DNA of 64,000 nucleotides from Nocardia sp. NBC_01327. GTDB taxonomy: Bacteria > Actinomycetota > Actinomycetes > Mycobacteriales > Mycobacteriaceae. Of the stretch, positions 51,924-61,539 are shown in pieces. The notes below the pieces were generated by a model, which did not search any database, was not told the DNA's origin, and saw only the letters and a program-made list of their open reading frames with translations. The position numbers were made by a program, and so were the translations under genes. Every line of letters begins with the position of its first letter. Position 1 is the first letter of the stretch. Where the stretch lies: the NCBI RefSeq assembly GCF_035958815.1, contig NZ_CP108383.1, positions 4,712,001 through 4,776,000 of the forward strand, given 5' to 3'.

Positions 51924-52205
51924 TCAACTCCATGCGGCGCGTGCAGGACGATCGTAGAAACGGACGAGTCCGATCAGCCGCTCCTCGTGCGCGCACAAGG
52001 CGTGGATATCGGCGGCATCGAGTAGGTCGTCACGGACCTGAGTCAGCTCGTGCACCTGCCGAGCCAGTGCGCGGGTTTCGAGTTCGGCCGCTCGCAGCCG
52101 TGTGGAGAGCGCAAGGATCAGCACAGCCCACGCAGCCAGATCGCGCGACTGAGCGATCTGTGAGCTTCGGGGTGCACGGTAGTGCGGGGTGTTGTGGGCG
52201 GGCAT
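51924..52205 (-). CDS. Small helical protein
   Basis: A 93-residue protein from ATG 52205 (GGAGGTGG upstream). It has one hydrophobic helix (DLAAWAVLILALSTRL) followed by a likely coiled coil (ELETRALARQVHELTQVRDD). Function unknown; it is part of the minus-strand element operon, 127 bases downstream of ssb. Confidence 0.5.
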   Translation of the reverse strand: MPAHNTPHYRAPRSSQIAQSRDLAAWAVLILALSTRLRAAELETRALARQVHELTQVRDDLLDAADIHALCAHEERLIGLVRFYDRPARAAWS

Positions 52206-52332
52206 CGAAGCCACCTCCGAACGGAGTCGAGACGAAAGCGAGTCCGCCCCATCGGCATACGATGAGGCGGGCTCGGTGCTGAACGGCGGCGGTGCACCCT
52301 GCGCGGCAGGGGACACCGCCGGTGATTAACGA

Positions 52333-52782
52333 TCAGAAGTCGGGCTGGTCCCCGGCTGCGGCGGCGACGAGCGTCCGCTTGCCATGGCGTGCCGGTTGCT
52401 GCTGCGGCTGCTGGTCTGCTTCAGCGGTCGCGACTTCGACAGTGGTGAACCGCAACGAGACCGCGATGTCGTCGACCATGACCTCCGTGATCCACTGGGT
52501 GGCGCCGTTGCGGTCCTCGTAGCTGCGCTGGCGCAGCCGCCCGGTTGCGATGACCCGCATGCCCTTGCGCAAGCTCGCCGCGACATTATCGGCCATTTCG
52601 TTCCACACGACGCAGCGCATGAACGCGGCTGCGCCGTCGCGCCATTCACTGGACGCGCGATCGTAGACGCGGGAATTCTGCGCGACGGTCAGGTTCGCGA
52701 CGACCTGCCCGCTGGGAAACGCGCGGTGTTCGGGATCTGCGGTGAGGTTGCCGACCAAGGTGACGATGATTTCTCCGGACAT
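52333..52782 (-). CDS. ssb: Single-stranded DNA-binding protein
   Basis: A 149-residue SSB, ATG behind AAGGAG. The OB fold is clear: IVTLVGNLTADPEHRAFPSG, VANLTVAQNSRVYD, FMRCVVWNEMADNVAASLRK and GRLRQRSYEDRNG. A short Gln-rich linker leads to the tip AAGDQPDF, a form of the acidic tail that recruits repair and replication proteins. It probably coats the transferred or replicating strand. A 380-base structured region lies upstream. Confidence 0.92.
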   Translation of the reverse strand: MSGEIIVTLVGNLTADPEHRAFPSGQVVANLTVAQNSRVYDRASSEWRDGAAAFMRCVVWNEMADNVAASLRKGMRVIATGRLRQRSYEDRNGATQWITEVMVDDIAVSLRFTTVEVATAEADQQPQQQPARHGKRTLVAAAAGDQPDF

Positions 52783-52841
52783 GACAATGCACTCCTTATG
52801 CGAAGGGATGAGTGAGAACCGGACCGCCTGCCCTCCGAAAC

Positions 52842-53098
52842 CCCGATCACGGTGAATCCGTGATCGGGTGCTGCCCCGGAGGGCTGGCGATCTGCGGCTT
52901 CGCCATCAGGGGTGGGCGGGCCCCGCAGGGGCCGGCGGGGGTTCTGCGGCGCGGGATGGGGATCGCCGCGCTCTTTGCGGCGACCGGAGCGCAGCGCAGG
53001 CTCGTCCCCATGCCGTGCCGCAGGTTCATCGGCGGGAACCCGGCTCACCCCTGATCCCCTTGGGGCAGATCGCCGGGACTCCGGGAAACACCCGATGA
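52842..53098. repeat. Long structured region with extended inverted repeats upstream of ssb
   Basis: First, CCCGATCACGG and CCGTGATCGGG form a perfect 11-bp hairpin (52842-52868). Second, TGATCGGGTG through GGCGATCTG (52861-52894) pairs imperfectly with CAGATCGCC through CACCCGATGA (53066-53098). Pairing continues inward (ATCAGGGGTG near 52906 with CACCCCTGAT near 53046; GATGGGGA near 52955 with TCCCCATG near 53005) to a central stem at about 52962-52984. There is no gene in it. Replication origin, oriT or a structured RNA are possible. Confidence 0.6.
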
Positions 53099-53164
53099 CC
53101 CAACTCGCCCCTCTCTCTTTGCTTCAGCGAGACGGCGGGGGAGGGAGCGGGACTGAAGCTGGAC

Positions 53165-53386
53165 CTAGGTGATGGGCCTGACCCGGCGCGGGTGATCGCC
53201 GTCACGGAGCTCCCAGTCGCCGTGACTGTCGCAGTAGGCGGTGGAGAGCCAGCGCCGTATTCCCCAGCGCTCCATATCGATCCACCGGGTCGCGGGATCG
53301 GTGCATCCCATCTGATAGCAACCGAGGGTGCCGTCGGGCAATCGGTCGAAATGTCGCACGGTGCTCTTGCTGGTTCCCTTTCCCAT
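53165..53386 (-). CDS. Small possible zinc-binding protein
   Basis: A 73-residue protein from ATG 53386 (AAGGAATCTC upstream). Cys/His residues are spaced as GCYQMGC and YCDSHGDW, which could bind one zinc. It is basic overall. It lies between the primase-polymerase gene and the structured region in the element operon. Family unknown. Confidence 0.55.
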   Translation of the reverse strand: MGKGTSKSTVRHFDRLPDGTLGCYQMGCTDPATRWIDMERWGIRRWLSTAYCDSHGDWELRDGDHPRRVRPIT

Positions 53387-53445
53387 GAGATTCCTTGTCG
53401 AATACGGTGATGGACGGACGGACAGTGCGCGGATCTGCTTGTGGC

Positions 53446-54318
53446 TCAGGCGCTGCCGCCGCGGCTGTTGGTTGTTGCCGCGGGGAGGTGGCGGGGTCGG
53501 CGCGCGCCGATGGTGAAGCCGCTGATGATGGTTCGCTCGAGCTCGCGGGCGGTGAACTGCTGATGCCCGATGTGCACTGCTGCGGCGCCAGCCAGGACGT
53601 CGTGAGCGTGGTGCTGGTCGAGTGCTCCTCCGGCGACCAGACGGCCGAGCGTGAACGCCGCCCGGAACAGGGCCGTGTTGCGGGTGCCGGGTACGGCGGC
53701 GGTGACCTTGCGGGTTTCTACACTGACGATGGCGCGCAGATATGCGTCCGGATTGGCCGGTGGCGCACCGGCTTCCGATGCTGGCGCCGGTGAATGTGGA
53801 GGTGCGAGCAATTGGAGTAGCCACGGGGGCAGTTCGCGGGGGTGTCGGGTGGTGAGGGCTCGGTAGTCGCCGTCGTGGGTGTGTGAGCCTGCGGCGACGA
53901 CGTATCCGCCGTGGCCGCGCGAATCGATCCCCGGTGCGATCCGGGCGGCGGTGTTGGGCAGGAGTAGTCCGCCGGGCACTCGGTAGTAGAGGTGGCGGCC
54001 GCCCGGTGTGGCAACGCTGTAGGTGAGCAGTGTTGCTCGTGTGCCGATGGTGGTGGCGAGCCGGTAGAACGTCGCGGGTCCGTCGAGGCCGTGGTGGGTG
54101 TCGAGATCGATGACGTGCAGACCACTGGGACCGGTGGCGATGGCAACGTTGCTTCGGCACTGGTGCGGCCAGAAGTCTCTGATGCGGTTTTCTTCGGTGG
54201 TGGCTCGGTGCTGCCAGTCCTTGATCGCGGGGACTTTCGTGTGGGGTTGCAGTGGGAAGACGTACCAGCCCCGTGCCGCCGCGGACAGAGCAGCATCGAG
54301 GAATCGATTCGCGGACAA
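53446..54318 (-). CDS. Bifunctional primase/polymerase (prim-pol) protein
   Basis: A 290-residue protein. The start is TTG 54318, five bases after AAGGAG. The prim-pol domain has ARGWYVFPLQPHTKVPAIKD, the DxD pair in HVIDLDTHHG, and GGRHLYYR for nucleotide binding, all expected of archaeo-eukaryotic-type primases of plasmids and phages. The helicase part found in larger relatives is absent, and the C-terminal 110 residues are helical. It probably primes element replication together with SSB. Confidence 0.85.
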   Translation of the reverse strand: MSANRFLDAALSAAARGWYVFPLQPHTKVPAIKDWQHRATTEENRIRDFWPHQCRSNVAIATGPSGLHVIDLDTHHGLDGPATFYRLATTIGTRATLLTYSVATPGGRHLYYRVPGGLLLPNTAARIAPGIDSRGHGGYVVAAGSHTHDGDYRALTTRHPRELPPWLLQLLAPPHSPAPASEAGAPPANPDAYLRAIVSVETRKVTAAVPGTRNTALFRAAFTLGRLVAGGALDQHHAHDVLAGAAAVHIGHQQFTARELERTIISGFTIGARRPRHLPAATTNSRGGSA

Positions 54319-54397
54319 CGGAACTCCTTCGAAGAGAAGAAGGGCGGGCAAGCTCCGCAGACGACGGAGCCTGCCCGCCCGTCAGGGGGTCAGCGGG

Positions 54398-56209
54398 TCA
54401 GGAGTCGATGTCGATGGTGCTGGGATCGATATCGCCGGCTGCGGCCTGCTCGACGGGGGTCAGGTGGTGGCCGTTGTCAGCGAGGAAGTGCAGGTATCGG
54501 CGTACGCCGCGGTCGGTGAAGCGCCACGCGTCCTTGCCGGTGCGCTTCTCGTACGCACCGAGCACCAGACCCAGGGTGATCACCTGGCAGCGTGTGGGTT
54601 TCGCGGTACTGATCGCGGTGAGCAGTTCGCTGCGGTATCCGGTGATGCCGAGCAGTTGGTGGGCGGTGCGGTCGGCGTTGTACTCGCTGAGCAGACCGGG
54701 TTCGTCGGTGAGAGATTCCGCGACGAACGTTGCCGCGAGCGGGGGCGGGGTCTTGCGGGTGAGGTAGCCGGTGACGTACTCGCGCCGTGCCTCGAGCGCG
54801 GCCTGGCCCTGCTTGTTGAGCTCCCGCACCCGCCGAGCGGCCTCGCGTTCCTGCTCACGACGTTCGTTCGCGACACGTTCGGCCTCGGCGCGCCGCTCAG
54901 CCGCGACTCGCGCGGCTGCCTCCCGTCGCTGGATGTCCTCGGCGGTCCCGACCTCCTGCGGCACACCATCATCGGGGGCACGAGTGCCATCGGCTTCGTC
55001 ACCGCCAACGGAAACTTCATCGGTCTGCACCATGTCGGAGATGCCGTTGTTGGGGATCTCGGTGTCTTGGTCGAAGTCGGTGGCGAGTGCGAACCTGGAC
55101 TCGTTCAGCCGGTCGGTACGCAGATAGCACGTCGGTTCCCACACCGGCTGGCGGTGCACGCTGTCGGCGTGCCGCTTACCGTCGGCCGGCGCGGTGTTGG
55201 GATGGCCCTGGGTTTCCCAATCGACGCTGTCGGAGTCCACACTTGCGCCGGTATCGGTATCGACGAGGGCTTCTTGATCGGTGGGATACAGGTACACCAC
55301 CCAGTCGGCGGCGGTGGCGTCCAGGTCGTCGGCGGTGATGTCGCGACCGTCGGCGATGCGCAGGCGCTCGTAGTTGATGAACCGGTCGTTGTCGTCAGCG
55401 GGTTCACTGGTGAGTACCCCGAAGCCGTGCGCGGCATAGGACAGCGATTCGAGGAACCGTTGCCGTGCTTCGGCGCGATCGCCCGCGATGCGCTTGGCCT
55501 CGTAGGCGAACATCGACCGTGAGGTGGCCAGCAGACGCGCGACCGCGTCGGTGTCACTGACCTTCTCGTACTCGGCGAGGATCGCGGCCTGCTCGAAGTC
55601 GAGCTGACCGGAATCGACTGCCCGGCAAGCGGTGTCGCTGCCGCCGACGCTGACCGCGAGTTTGACGTGATCGCGTTTGCGGCCGATCTCCTGACTGATC
55701 CGGGTCAGCGATGCCCCGAAGGCGAACATTTGAGTCATCCCGGCCGCACGGTCACCGTCGGTCAACGGGATACGGCAGTCGTTGGCGTTGATCTGCTCGG
55801 CGATACGGTTGATCGCACGCTCTGCCGGGGACACCGCCGGGGCCGGGGTGACCCAGACCGGGACCCGCGGCAGGTCGAAGGCCAGCGCGGTGAGAACCCG
55901 TACCTGCCCTTCGATCACGGTGATCGTGCCATCGAGTTCCCGATAGGCCTTGACCGGTGACTCGACTCCGCGGCGCCGGATCGATTCGGTGACATCGGGG
56001 TGATCGCCGAGGTCGAACGTCTTTCGGACGTTGTCATCGATGAGCAGGTCGCCGGGCGGCAACATCAACGCTTCCTGCGCGGGCGTGGGGAAATTCGCAG
56101 GCGTTTCAACGATCGCCGATGGTTCGACCGCGACGGATGCCTCGGCGGCTGCATTGTCGAGGTCGGGGGTGGAATCGGAGGTGACAGCAAGGTCGATGGC
56201 AGTAGACAT
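54398..56209 (-). CDS. ParB/Spo0J-family protein
   Basis: A 603-residue protein, ATG behind AAAGGACC. The ParB N-terminal domain occupies about 45-120 (LPPGDLLIDDNVRKTF, then VIEGQVRVLTAL, a form of the GERR nucleotide-binding box). A helix-turn-helix domain follows (FAFGASLTRISQEIGRKRDH). A long charged coiled coil is near 425-480 (EAAARVAAERRAEAERVANE), then a C-terminal helical domain. No parA-like ATPase lies next to it, so it may act in regulation or silencing rather than classical partition. Confidence 0.83.
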   Translation of the reverse strand: MSTAIDLAVTSDSTPDLDNAAAEASVAVEPSAIVETPANFPTPAQEALMLPPGDLLIDDNVRKTFDLGDHPDVTESIRRRGVESPVKAYRELDGTITVIEGQVRVLTALAFDLPRVPVWVTPAPAVSPAERAINRIAEQINANDCRIPLTDGDRAAGMTQMFAFGASLTRISQEIGRKRDHVKLAVSVGGSDTACRAVDSGQLDFEQAAILAEYEKVSDTDAVARLLATSRSMFAYEAKRIAGDRAEARQRFLESLSYAAHGFGVLTSEPADDNDRFINYERLRIADGRDITADDLDATAADWVVYLYPTDQEALVDTDTGASVDSDSVDWETQGHPNTAPADGKRHADSVHRQPVWEPTCYLRTDRLNESRFALATDFDQDTEIPNNGISDMVQTDEVSVGGDEADGTRAPDDGVPQEVGTAEDIQRREAAARVAAERRAEAERVANERREQEREAARRVRELNKQGQAALEARREYVTGYLTRKTPPPLAATFVAESLTDEPGLLSEYNADRTAHQLLGITGYRSELLTAISTAKPTRCQVITLGLVLGAYEKRTGKDAWRFTDRGVRRYLHFLADNGHHLTPVEQAAAGDIDPSTIDIDS

Positions 56210-56347
56210 GAACCTGGTCCTTTCGAAACAGAAGGGGCGGGTACCGAAATCGCGAGGATTCCGATACCCGCCCGTGGAAGATGAGCAGAACGAGGTGGCC
56301 GATGGTCTTGTGTACGGGATGGATTCGGTCCCGCCGGATGTAGGTCG

Positions 56348-56554
56348 TCAGGTGCGTTTGCGGTGGGTGACGTTGAGCGGGCGCAAGGCCCAGATTCCGT
56401 CGTCGGCGGGGGAGAACAGCCAGTGCTTGCCCGACCACCCGTCGATGTCGCGGCGCCAGGTGGTGACTACGTGTTCGTCGAGATGGGAAGCGGGGCCTGC
56501 GGATCCGAAATGCGCCGCCTGCTCGTACTCCTCACGGGACATGGTGTCGATCAT
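56348..56554 (-). CDS. Small hypothetical protein
   Basis: A 68-residue protein from ATG 56554 with a strong GAGGAGG site. It begins MIDTMSREEYEQAAHFGSAG and has a Trp-rich centre (TTWRRDIDGWSGKHWLF). Unknown; located between the DUF932 and ParB-like genes in the operon. Confidence 0.55.
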   Translation of the reverse strand: MIDTMSREEYEQAAHFGSAGPASHLDEHVVTTWRRDIDGWSGKHWLFSPADDGIWALRPLNVTHRKRT

Positions 56555-56691
56555 GGAACGAACCTCCTCGGGAAATGGAAACGGGTGAGGCACCGAACGC
56601 GCGCGGTACATCACCCGAGAGAAATGGGTTGAACTGGAACGGATTACAGCGGTATCTGAACGAAACTGATTGTGTGGCGCGGTGATTGGAG

Positions 56692-57924
56692 TCAGACCAG
56701 GCTCATTGCTTGCAGGGCCAGATCGTCGAGGGTGTTGGCGCGGTCGGCGTCGGAGATGGTCTGGGAGTAGCTGGTGACCGCGTTGGCGACACCGGCGGCC
56801 GTCAGCTGGCCGCCAGCGATGAAATGCGACAAGATCCCGGCGCGTTCGCTCTCGCTGAAACCCAGGCGCTTGGAAAGGGTTTCGAGGGTCTTGTCCGGCT
56901 GGGTGACCGGAGCGCCGGCAGCGTGTTCGAGTTCCTCGACCCGAGCGGCGAAGAACTCCGGCGACAACCACTGCGCGACATGATCACGCGTTTCCGCGGT
57001 GATGACCGCGAGCTTCTTGCGCAACGTGTCCTGCGACCAGGACACCGCCCCGGCGTCGAGACGTTCACCGACATGGCGGTGGGTGTGGGCGAACATGGGG
57101 ACGGTCAGCCCGTTCCCACAGACCTGCACCACCAGCTCCGGGGTCAGTCGGACCGCGTGGTGGCCGGTTTCGTCGTTGCTGAACCGGAATCCGGCGAACA
57201 CCACCGGCTCACTGCCGAGTTCGTACCCGTGGCCCTCACGCGCAGCCAGAGGCCGCCAACGATCGAGACTGCCTGCGACACGGCGACGTTCGGCCTCGAG
57301 CTCCGGGTTCGAAAACGCACTGCGGTAATCGGCCAGGAACCGCGGTGCCAGCGCCGACATCTGCGGGGAATACACCTTGCAGTGCATGGTGGATTCGGTC
57401 AGATCGCACCCACGGATCTCGGTGTCGGCCCCGGCATCACGGATGCCTTCGAGTACCGCGGTGAGCACGTCGAGGTTGTCGATGATCCCGTACCGATCCG
57501 ACACCAGAGCGCGAAGTACCCCGGGTTGATCCGGGCGCGGTGGGGTGAACAAGCGCAGCAGAAACGACCGGTCATCGGGCTCGGGCAGCTCGGTGCCGGT
57601 GGGGCCGTGCAGCCAGCCGTTGACGTTGCCGTCGTAGAGGTCCAAGCGATTCTGCTCGCGTAAGCGGCGCAAGTACCGCACCGGGATACCGAGCTTGTCG
57701 GCGATCTGCCCGTCGGCCGTGCCGGTGGGACGGTACAGGCCATCGACGCAGGTGACGCCACGATCGTCGACGACCGGCCCGGCTCCGAACAACTCGATCA
57801 TCGCGCCGGTGGCGCGAATCGAAGACGCGGAGGCAACGACATCGACCTTGGCGGCCTGCTGCTGCTCGAGCAACGGCACCAGATCCTGCAACGACAAATG
57901 ACGGGTATAGCTCTCTACTGACAT
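56692..57924 (-). CDS. DUF932 family protein
   Basis: A 410-residue protein, ATG behind AAAGGACGAAC. It matches DUF932, a family typical of phages and plasmids: GIPVRYLRRLREQNRLDLYD, LRALVSDRYGIIDNLDVL, and GFRFSNDETGHHAVRLTP with VVQVCGNGLT. The family's activity is not established; some members are linked to plasmid DNA processing. It is full length for the family. Confidence 0.85.
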   Translation of the reverse strand: MSVESYTRHLSLQDLVPLLEQQQAAKVDVVASASSIRATGAMIELFGAGPVVDDRGVTCVDGLYRPTGTADGQIADKLGIPVRYLRRLREQNRLDLYDGNVNGWLHGPTGTELPEPDDRSFLLRLFTPPRPDQPGVLRALVSDRYGIIDNLDVLTAVLEGIRDAGADTEIRGCDLTESTMHCKVYSPQMSALAPRFLADYRSAFSNPELEAERRRVAGSLDRWRPLAAREGHGYELGSEPVVFAGFRFSNDETGHHAVRLTPELVVQVCGNGLTVPMFAHTHRHVGERLDAGAVSWSQDTLRKKLAVITAETRDHVAQWLSPEFFAARVEELEHAAGAPVTQPDKTLETLSKRLGFSESERAGILSHFIAGGQLTAAGVANAVTSYSQTISDADRANTLDDLALQAMSLV

Positions 57925-58009
57925 GAGAAGTTCGTCCTTTCAAGAGGATTGGATCAACTGCGGGGGAGTGCAAGGCGGTCGAGGCCCGCGGGATAGACAC
58001 CGCGACCGT

Positions 58010-58591
58010 TCAGCTGCTGGACTTTCGGCGGACCGCAGCGACCAGTGCGTCTGCGGCGTCGGCTGCGATGCGGGCCTGGTGATAGCGCAGGCGGGCGATG
58101 TCTTTGCGCATTTCGGCCAATTCCTGTGCGCGCGAGGCACGATCGCAGTGCTGCGCGGCATGCGTCTGCCGATACTGCGCGACCCGCAGGTCGGTGAGGA
58201 ACCGGTGCGACAAGGCGGCCAGCACGGTGTGCACCGCCTGCTGGATATGAGAGGGCTGATCGGTGAGCAGCCGGCCCACCTCGATCACCACATGGCCGGG
58301 CTCGCCCAAACTGAGCATCGGTATCCCGGGCTGGTGATCACTCCAACTCGGGTGAAACGCCGCGGTACTGACCGGCGCCCCCAACCAGCGCCCGTGCACC
58401 GACAGCCCGAAGAACCGGAACACGATCTTCGGGCGACGCTCATACCCGCCGTCGCCCAGCACAGTGTGTTCGGCCATATCGACGAACACACGCCCGTTGA
58501 TAGGAACCTCACCGGCGTGGTCGATGCTGTAGCAGGTGCCGTGATCGGAGGAGTTCTCGTAGGTTTCCTCATCGAAGAAGGGAACAGACAT
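58010..58591 (-). CDS. Hypothetical element protein
   Basis: A 193-residue protein from ATG 58591 (AAAGGATTCC upstream). The N-terminal 120 residues look beta-rich (GRVFVDMAEHTVLGDG, IVFRFFGLSVHGRWLG); the rest is a long helix (QYRQTHAAQHCDRASRAQEL) ending in KSSS. Family not recognised. It is 85 bases upstream of the DUF932 gene in the same operon. Confidence 0.55.
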   Translation of the reverse strand: MSVPFFDEETYENSSDHGTCYSIDHAGEVPINGRVFVDMAEHTVLGDGGYERRPKIVFRFFGLSVHGRWLGAPVSTAAFHPSWSDHQPGIPMLSLGEPGHVVIEVGRLLTDQPSHIQQAVHTVLAALSHRFLTDLRVAQYRQTHAAQHCDRASRAQELAEMRKDIARLRYHQARIAADAADALVAAVRRKSSS

Positions 58592-58637
58592 GACAGACGG
58601 AATCCTTTCTGGTGGAGATGATTTCGACCAGTAGCAG

Positions 58638-59339
58638 TCACTGGATGGCTGTGGCCGGTGCAGGCGTCCAGGACGTGAGGATGTCGCCGGACCGCAGATC
58701 GGCGATCTCGATCGAATCGACCCTCTCGTCCTGTGCCCGGTTGTGCGCCAGGATCTGATCGGGGGTCGGGGTATGCGCAGTGCACGCATGCACCGCAGTC
58801 AGGAAAGGGACCATCGATCCGCGCACCGTGATGCGGGTGGCAGCGAGGACACGTTGGCCGAAATGCTCGGCCAGCTCACAGCGCGGCGGCAGTGCCACAA
58901 CCACTTTCGCGCCGACCGCGAGCTTGTACAGCGCCTGGTCCTCGCGAGCGATCCACCACCCACCCGAGTGGCGGCGCACCACGAAATCGAACGGAAGCCG
59001 TGCGGTGAGCGCGCGGGCACCCTCAGCGGTCAGCGGACCGGACACCACAACGCGGACCTCGTCACCGTGATCAGTGACGGTGAAGGCCGAATCGATCGTG
59101 TAGGTCGCCGACCGGCGCTCCCGCCGACCGCTGGTGGGGTCGAGCGTGAGTGCCCCACCGGCCGAAACCCGGCGCGCCGAACAGCCGAGTTCACGCCGCG
59201 CGGCCACAGCGAGTTGCGCCGACCAGCTCGATTCGGAGATCGGCGGATCATCGCTCGAACGAGACAGCGTGACGTGCAGCAGCGAACCTTGCCGGAGCAC
59301 GACAACGGTGCTGCCCTGCGGATTTCGGTATCCGGACAT
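58638..59339 (-). CDS. Hypothetical element protein
   Basis: A 233-residue protein from ATG 59339 with AGGAGG upstream. No motif was recognised. It has a central beta-rich region (YTIDSAFTVTDHGDEVRVVV) and a helical C-terminal part. It ends 46 bases before the next gene of the operon. Confidence 0.55.
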   Translation of the reverse strand: MSGYRNPQGSTVVVLRQGSLLHVTLSRSSDDPPISESSWSAQLAVAARRELGCSARRVSAGGALTLDPTSGRRERRSATYTIDSAFTVTDHGDEVRVVVSGPLTAEGARALTARLPFDFVVRRHSGGWWIAREDQALYKLAVGAKVVVALPPRCELAEHFGQRVLAATRITVRGSMVPFLTAVHACTAHTPTPDQILAHNRAQDERVDSIEIADLRSGDILTSWTPAPATAIQ

Positions 59340-59638
59340 AAGAAACCTCCTTGGATGAAACGGACAGGAAAAGGCGTGATGTCGCCTGGATTGCTGGCCG
59401 AAGGGCCGAGGGGTGCCGGGCGGGCGCAACCCAGACGGAGCAATGAATCCGGTATGAAAGATCCTGAAAGCGAAGGGAATTCATCGACCGGCCCGGCTAG
59501 GCCCGGGGCGAGAGCCAGCTGCGCCGGATGGGTGAAGGGTTGGTGATCGGCTGGCGTGGACCACAAGGACATGTCCACGCCAGCCGACGACAGCGCGCCC
59601 GCACCGATCTCACCGCCGCGCTGGACAGCGCGGGGTGA

Positions 59639-59801
59639 GGTCGGTGGGGCGCATCACGCGGACACCGGCGGCGTCGAGGGCGGTCAAACCGATCCACCGA
59701 TAGCGGTGCTACACGGTGTGCGATTCGAACCGTTCGGTGCCTGGTTCACCGCGGCTTGACCGCCTGCGCCGCCGGTGTAGCGTGCGCGCGTCCCACCGAC
59801 C
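59639..59801. repeat. Inverted-repeat element, copy A
   Basis: Left arm 59639-59691 and right arm 59751-59801 are near-perfect inverted repeats of about 50 bases (shared core ACACCGGCGGCG and GGCGGTCAA) around a 59-base centre. The right arm encodes the end of the Rv3235-like protein. Copy B is at 61540-61712. Confidence 0.75.
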
Positions 59802-60366
59802 TGCTCCGCGCACCCTCATCCGACCGCCGAACACCCGGCGCTGCCTCCTCAGCGCTTCCCAGGAGGCACAGATCGGTACAGACCCACCTGCGGCTCCGCC
59901 TCTCCAACCTGGCGGCTATCGCCATGGCACGGGGTAGGCGAGTACGGAACGTGACCCATGAGGTTGCGCAGAGTTCGATCACATCTTCCGCCGGGCGGCA
60001 CGTGTGCAGCGAACGCAACCGATGCAGTCCGCTCATACGATGGGAACGAATCCGCAACGCCGCCAACAACTCCGAGGTCAACGCCGCACGGAGCTGACGG
60101 GCGGGGCGCTGGTGGTTGAACACCTCCAGCACCAGCGACAGCAGATGCCACAGCTCCGCGTGCAGATCCTGAGCTTCCTGCCAGACCGGGCACTGCTCAT
60201 GCCGGTGATCGCTAGGGGCCGGAACGGAGATCTGCGCAGCGTGCTGTGCGGCGATGACCTCGTCGACAGGAATCAGCATCCGAGGGTCCGACATCGCAGA
60301 CTCAGCGGGTACCGGAGCGCGCGCCAGTATTGCCCAAGCGACGCGGTCGGTGGCGGTAGAGCTCAC
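59746..60366 (-). CDS. Rv3235-like protein
   Basis: A 206-residue protein starting at GTG 60366, overlapping the DUF4192 stop (GTGA). The centre resembles the Rv3235 family (helical, then RAMAIAARLERRSRRWVCTD). The last 15 residues (AHATPAAQAVKPR) are encoded by the right arm of repeat copy A, so the natural end was probably replaced when that repeat arrived. Function unknown. ATG 60294 (MSDPRMLIP) is an alternative start. Confidence 0.65.
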   Translation of the reverse strand: MSSTATDRVAWAILARAPVPAESAMSDPRMLIPVDEVIAAQHAAQISVPAPSDHRHEQCPVWQEAQDLHAELWHLLSLVLEVFNHQRPARQLRAALTSELLAALRIRSHRMSGLHRLRSLHTCRPAEDVIELCATSWVTFRTRLPRAMAIAARLERRSRRWVCTDLCLLGSAEEAAPGVRRSDEGARSRSVGRAHATPAAQAVKPR

Positions 60367-61466
60367 GGAGCGACCTGGATCTGCGTATCGTGCTGCGCGA
60401 CACCGATATCGATGCGCAGCTCTGCAGCAGTCTCGATCCCACAGCGCACCAGCTTGTGCAGCTTCGCGGGCGGTAAGCCCACCTGCAAAGCGACGTCCAG
60501 CAGTTCGGCCATCCGATGTCCCGGATCGGCGGCCAACGCAGTCTCCAGGGCAACCCCGGCCAATGGGCCGTCGCCGCGCAGATAAGCGCAGAACGCCAAC
60601 AGCGTTGCCGCTTCTGCCCGGTGTCGATCCGGCAGCGCGCGGGTCGAGAGCATCCACAACTGTTCCGCGGCAACACGATAGGTGCCGTGCGCGACACCGA
60701 ACATGCAGTCACGAACAGTCGTGTCGCACAACGCCGTCGCAACCTCGGCCAGATCGACCGGAGAAACCTGTTGTGGGTTGCCCGACTGCTTGAGGACTTC
60801 CATCACGCGCCACAGCGCCTTGCGACTGTAGGCATCCGGATTACCGATACACACATCACACGCAAGGCGTCGCTGCGCCTCGGCAATCATTTGCGGCAAC
60901 ACCGCCGCCACCTGCTCCCGCAGACTCTCATCGACCGCAACGAGACCGAACAACTCCTCCCGGCAACCCAGAATCGGAAGCGACGCCAAGACCCGCTCCG
61001 CCGCGATCCGCGAGGCAGTCGGATCAGGCAGGGTTCCACGCTGGCGCGGGTCCCGCAGATTCCACCACGGGGCATCGGCCAGAACTCCCGCGACAGCCCA
61101 CGCGCCTGCAAGGCGGACGCCGACCTTGATCAGGTGCTGCTCGAGAGTCGCCAACAGCCGATCACCACTGCGGTCGGTGACAGAACATGCGGAGGGTATG
61201 GCGAGCCGGTCATCGACGATGACAGCAAGGGCCGCAACGATATCCGCGCGCGAACACGCCTCAGCGATCCGACGCACGATGTCGGTGTCCGGTGGTTCGC
61301 CGCAGTCGTGCAGGTCCACGCGGATAGCCATGTCGACTTCGGGCTGTTCGGCGCCGCGCTGCTTGAGCGTGACGACGACCAGGGACCGTTCCGGCGTGAA
61401 GCCGAGCATGGCGGGAATGGCAGCGATGAGATCACCCGGCTCGGTGATATGCGGTTCCGACGGCAT
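60363..61466 (-). CDS. DUF4192 family protein
   Basis: A 367-residue protein from ATG 61466 (AAGGAGG upstream). The family opening is clear: EPGDLIAAIPAMLGFTPERS then LVVVTL, with the central LAGAWAVAGVLADAPWW and the C-terminal DGPLAGVALETALAADPGHR. DUF4192 is an actinobacterial family without known activity. It is the first gene of the element operon in this window, with repeat copy B in its upstream region. Confidence 0.85.
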   Translation of the reverse strand: MPSEPHITEPGDLIAAIPAMLGFTPERSLVVVTLKQRGAEQPEVDMAIRVDLHDCGEPPDTDIVRRIAEACSRADIVAALAVIVDDRLAIPSACSVTDRSGDRLLATLEQHLIKVGVRLAGAWAVAGVLADAPWWNLRDPRQRGTLPDPTASRIAAERVLASLPILGCREELFGLVAVDESLREQVAAVLPQMIAEAQRRLACDVCIGNPDAYSRKALWRVMEVLKQSGNPQQVSPVDLAEVATALCDTTVRDCMFGVAHGTYRVAAEQLWMLSTRALPDRHRAEAATLLAFCAYLRGDGPLAGVALETALAADPGHRMAELLDVALQVGLPPAKLHKLVRCGIETAAELRIDIGVAQHDTQIQVAP

Positions 61467-61539
61467 TGAAGCCTCCTTCGATTCGAAGAAAGCCCGACGG
61501 ACACAACGCATTACCAACTCAACATGGCGAGCGCCGTGC

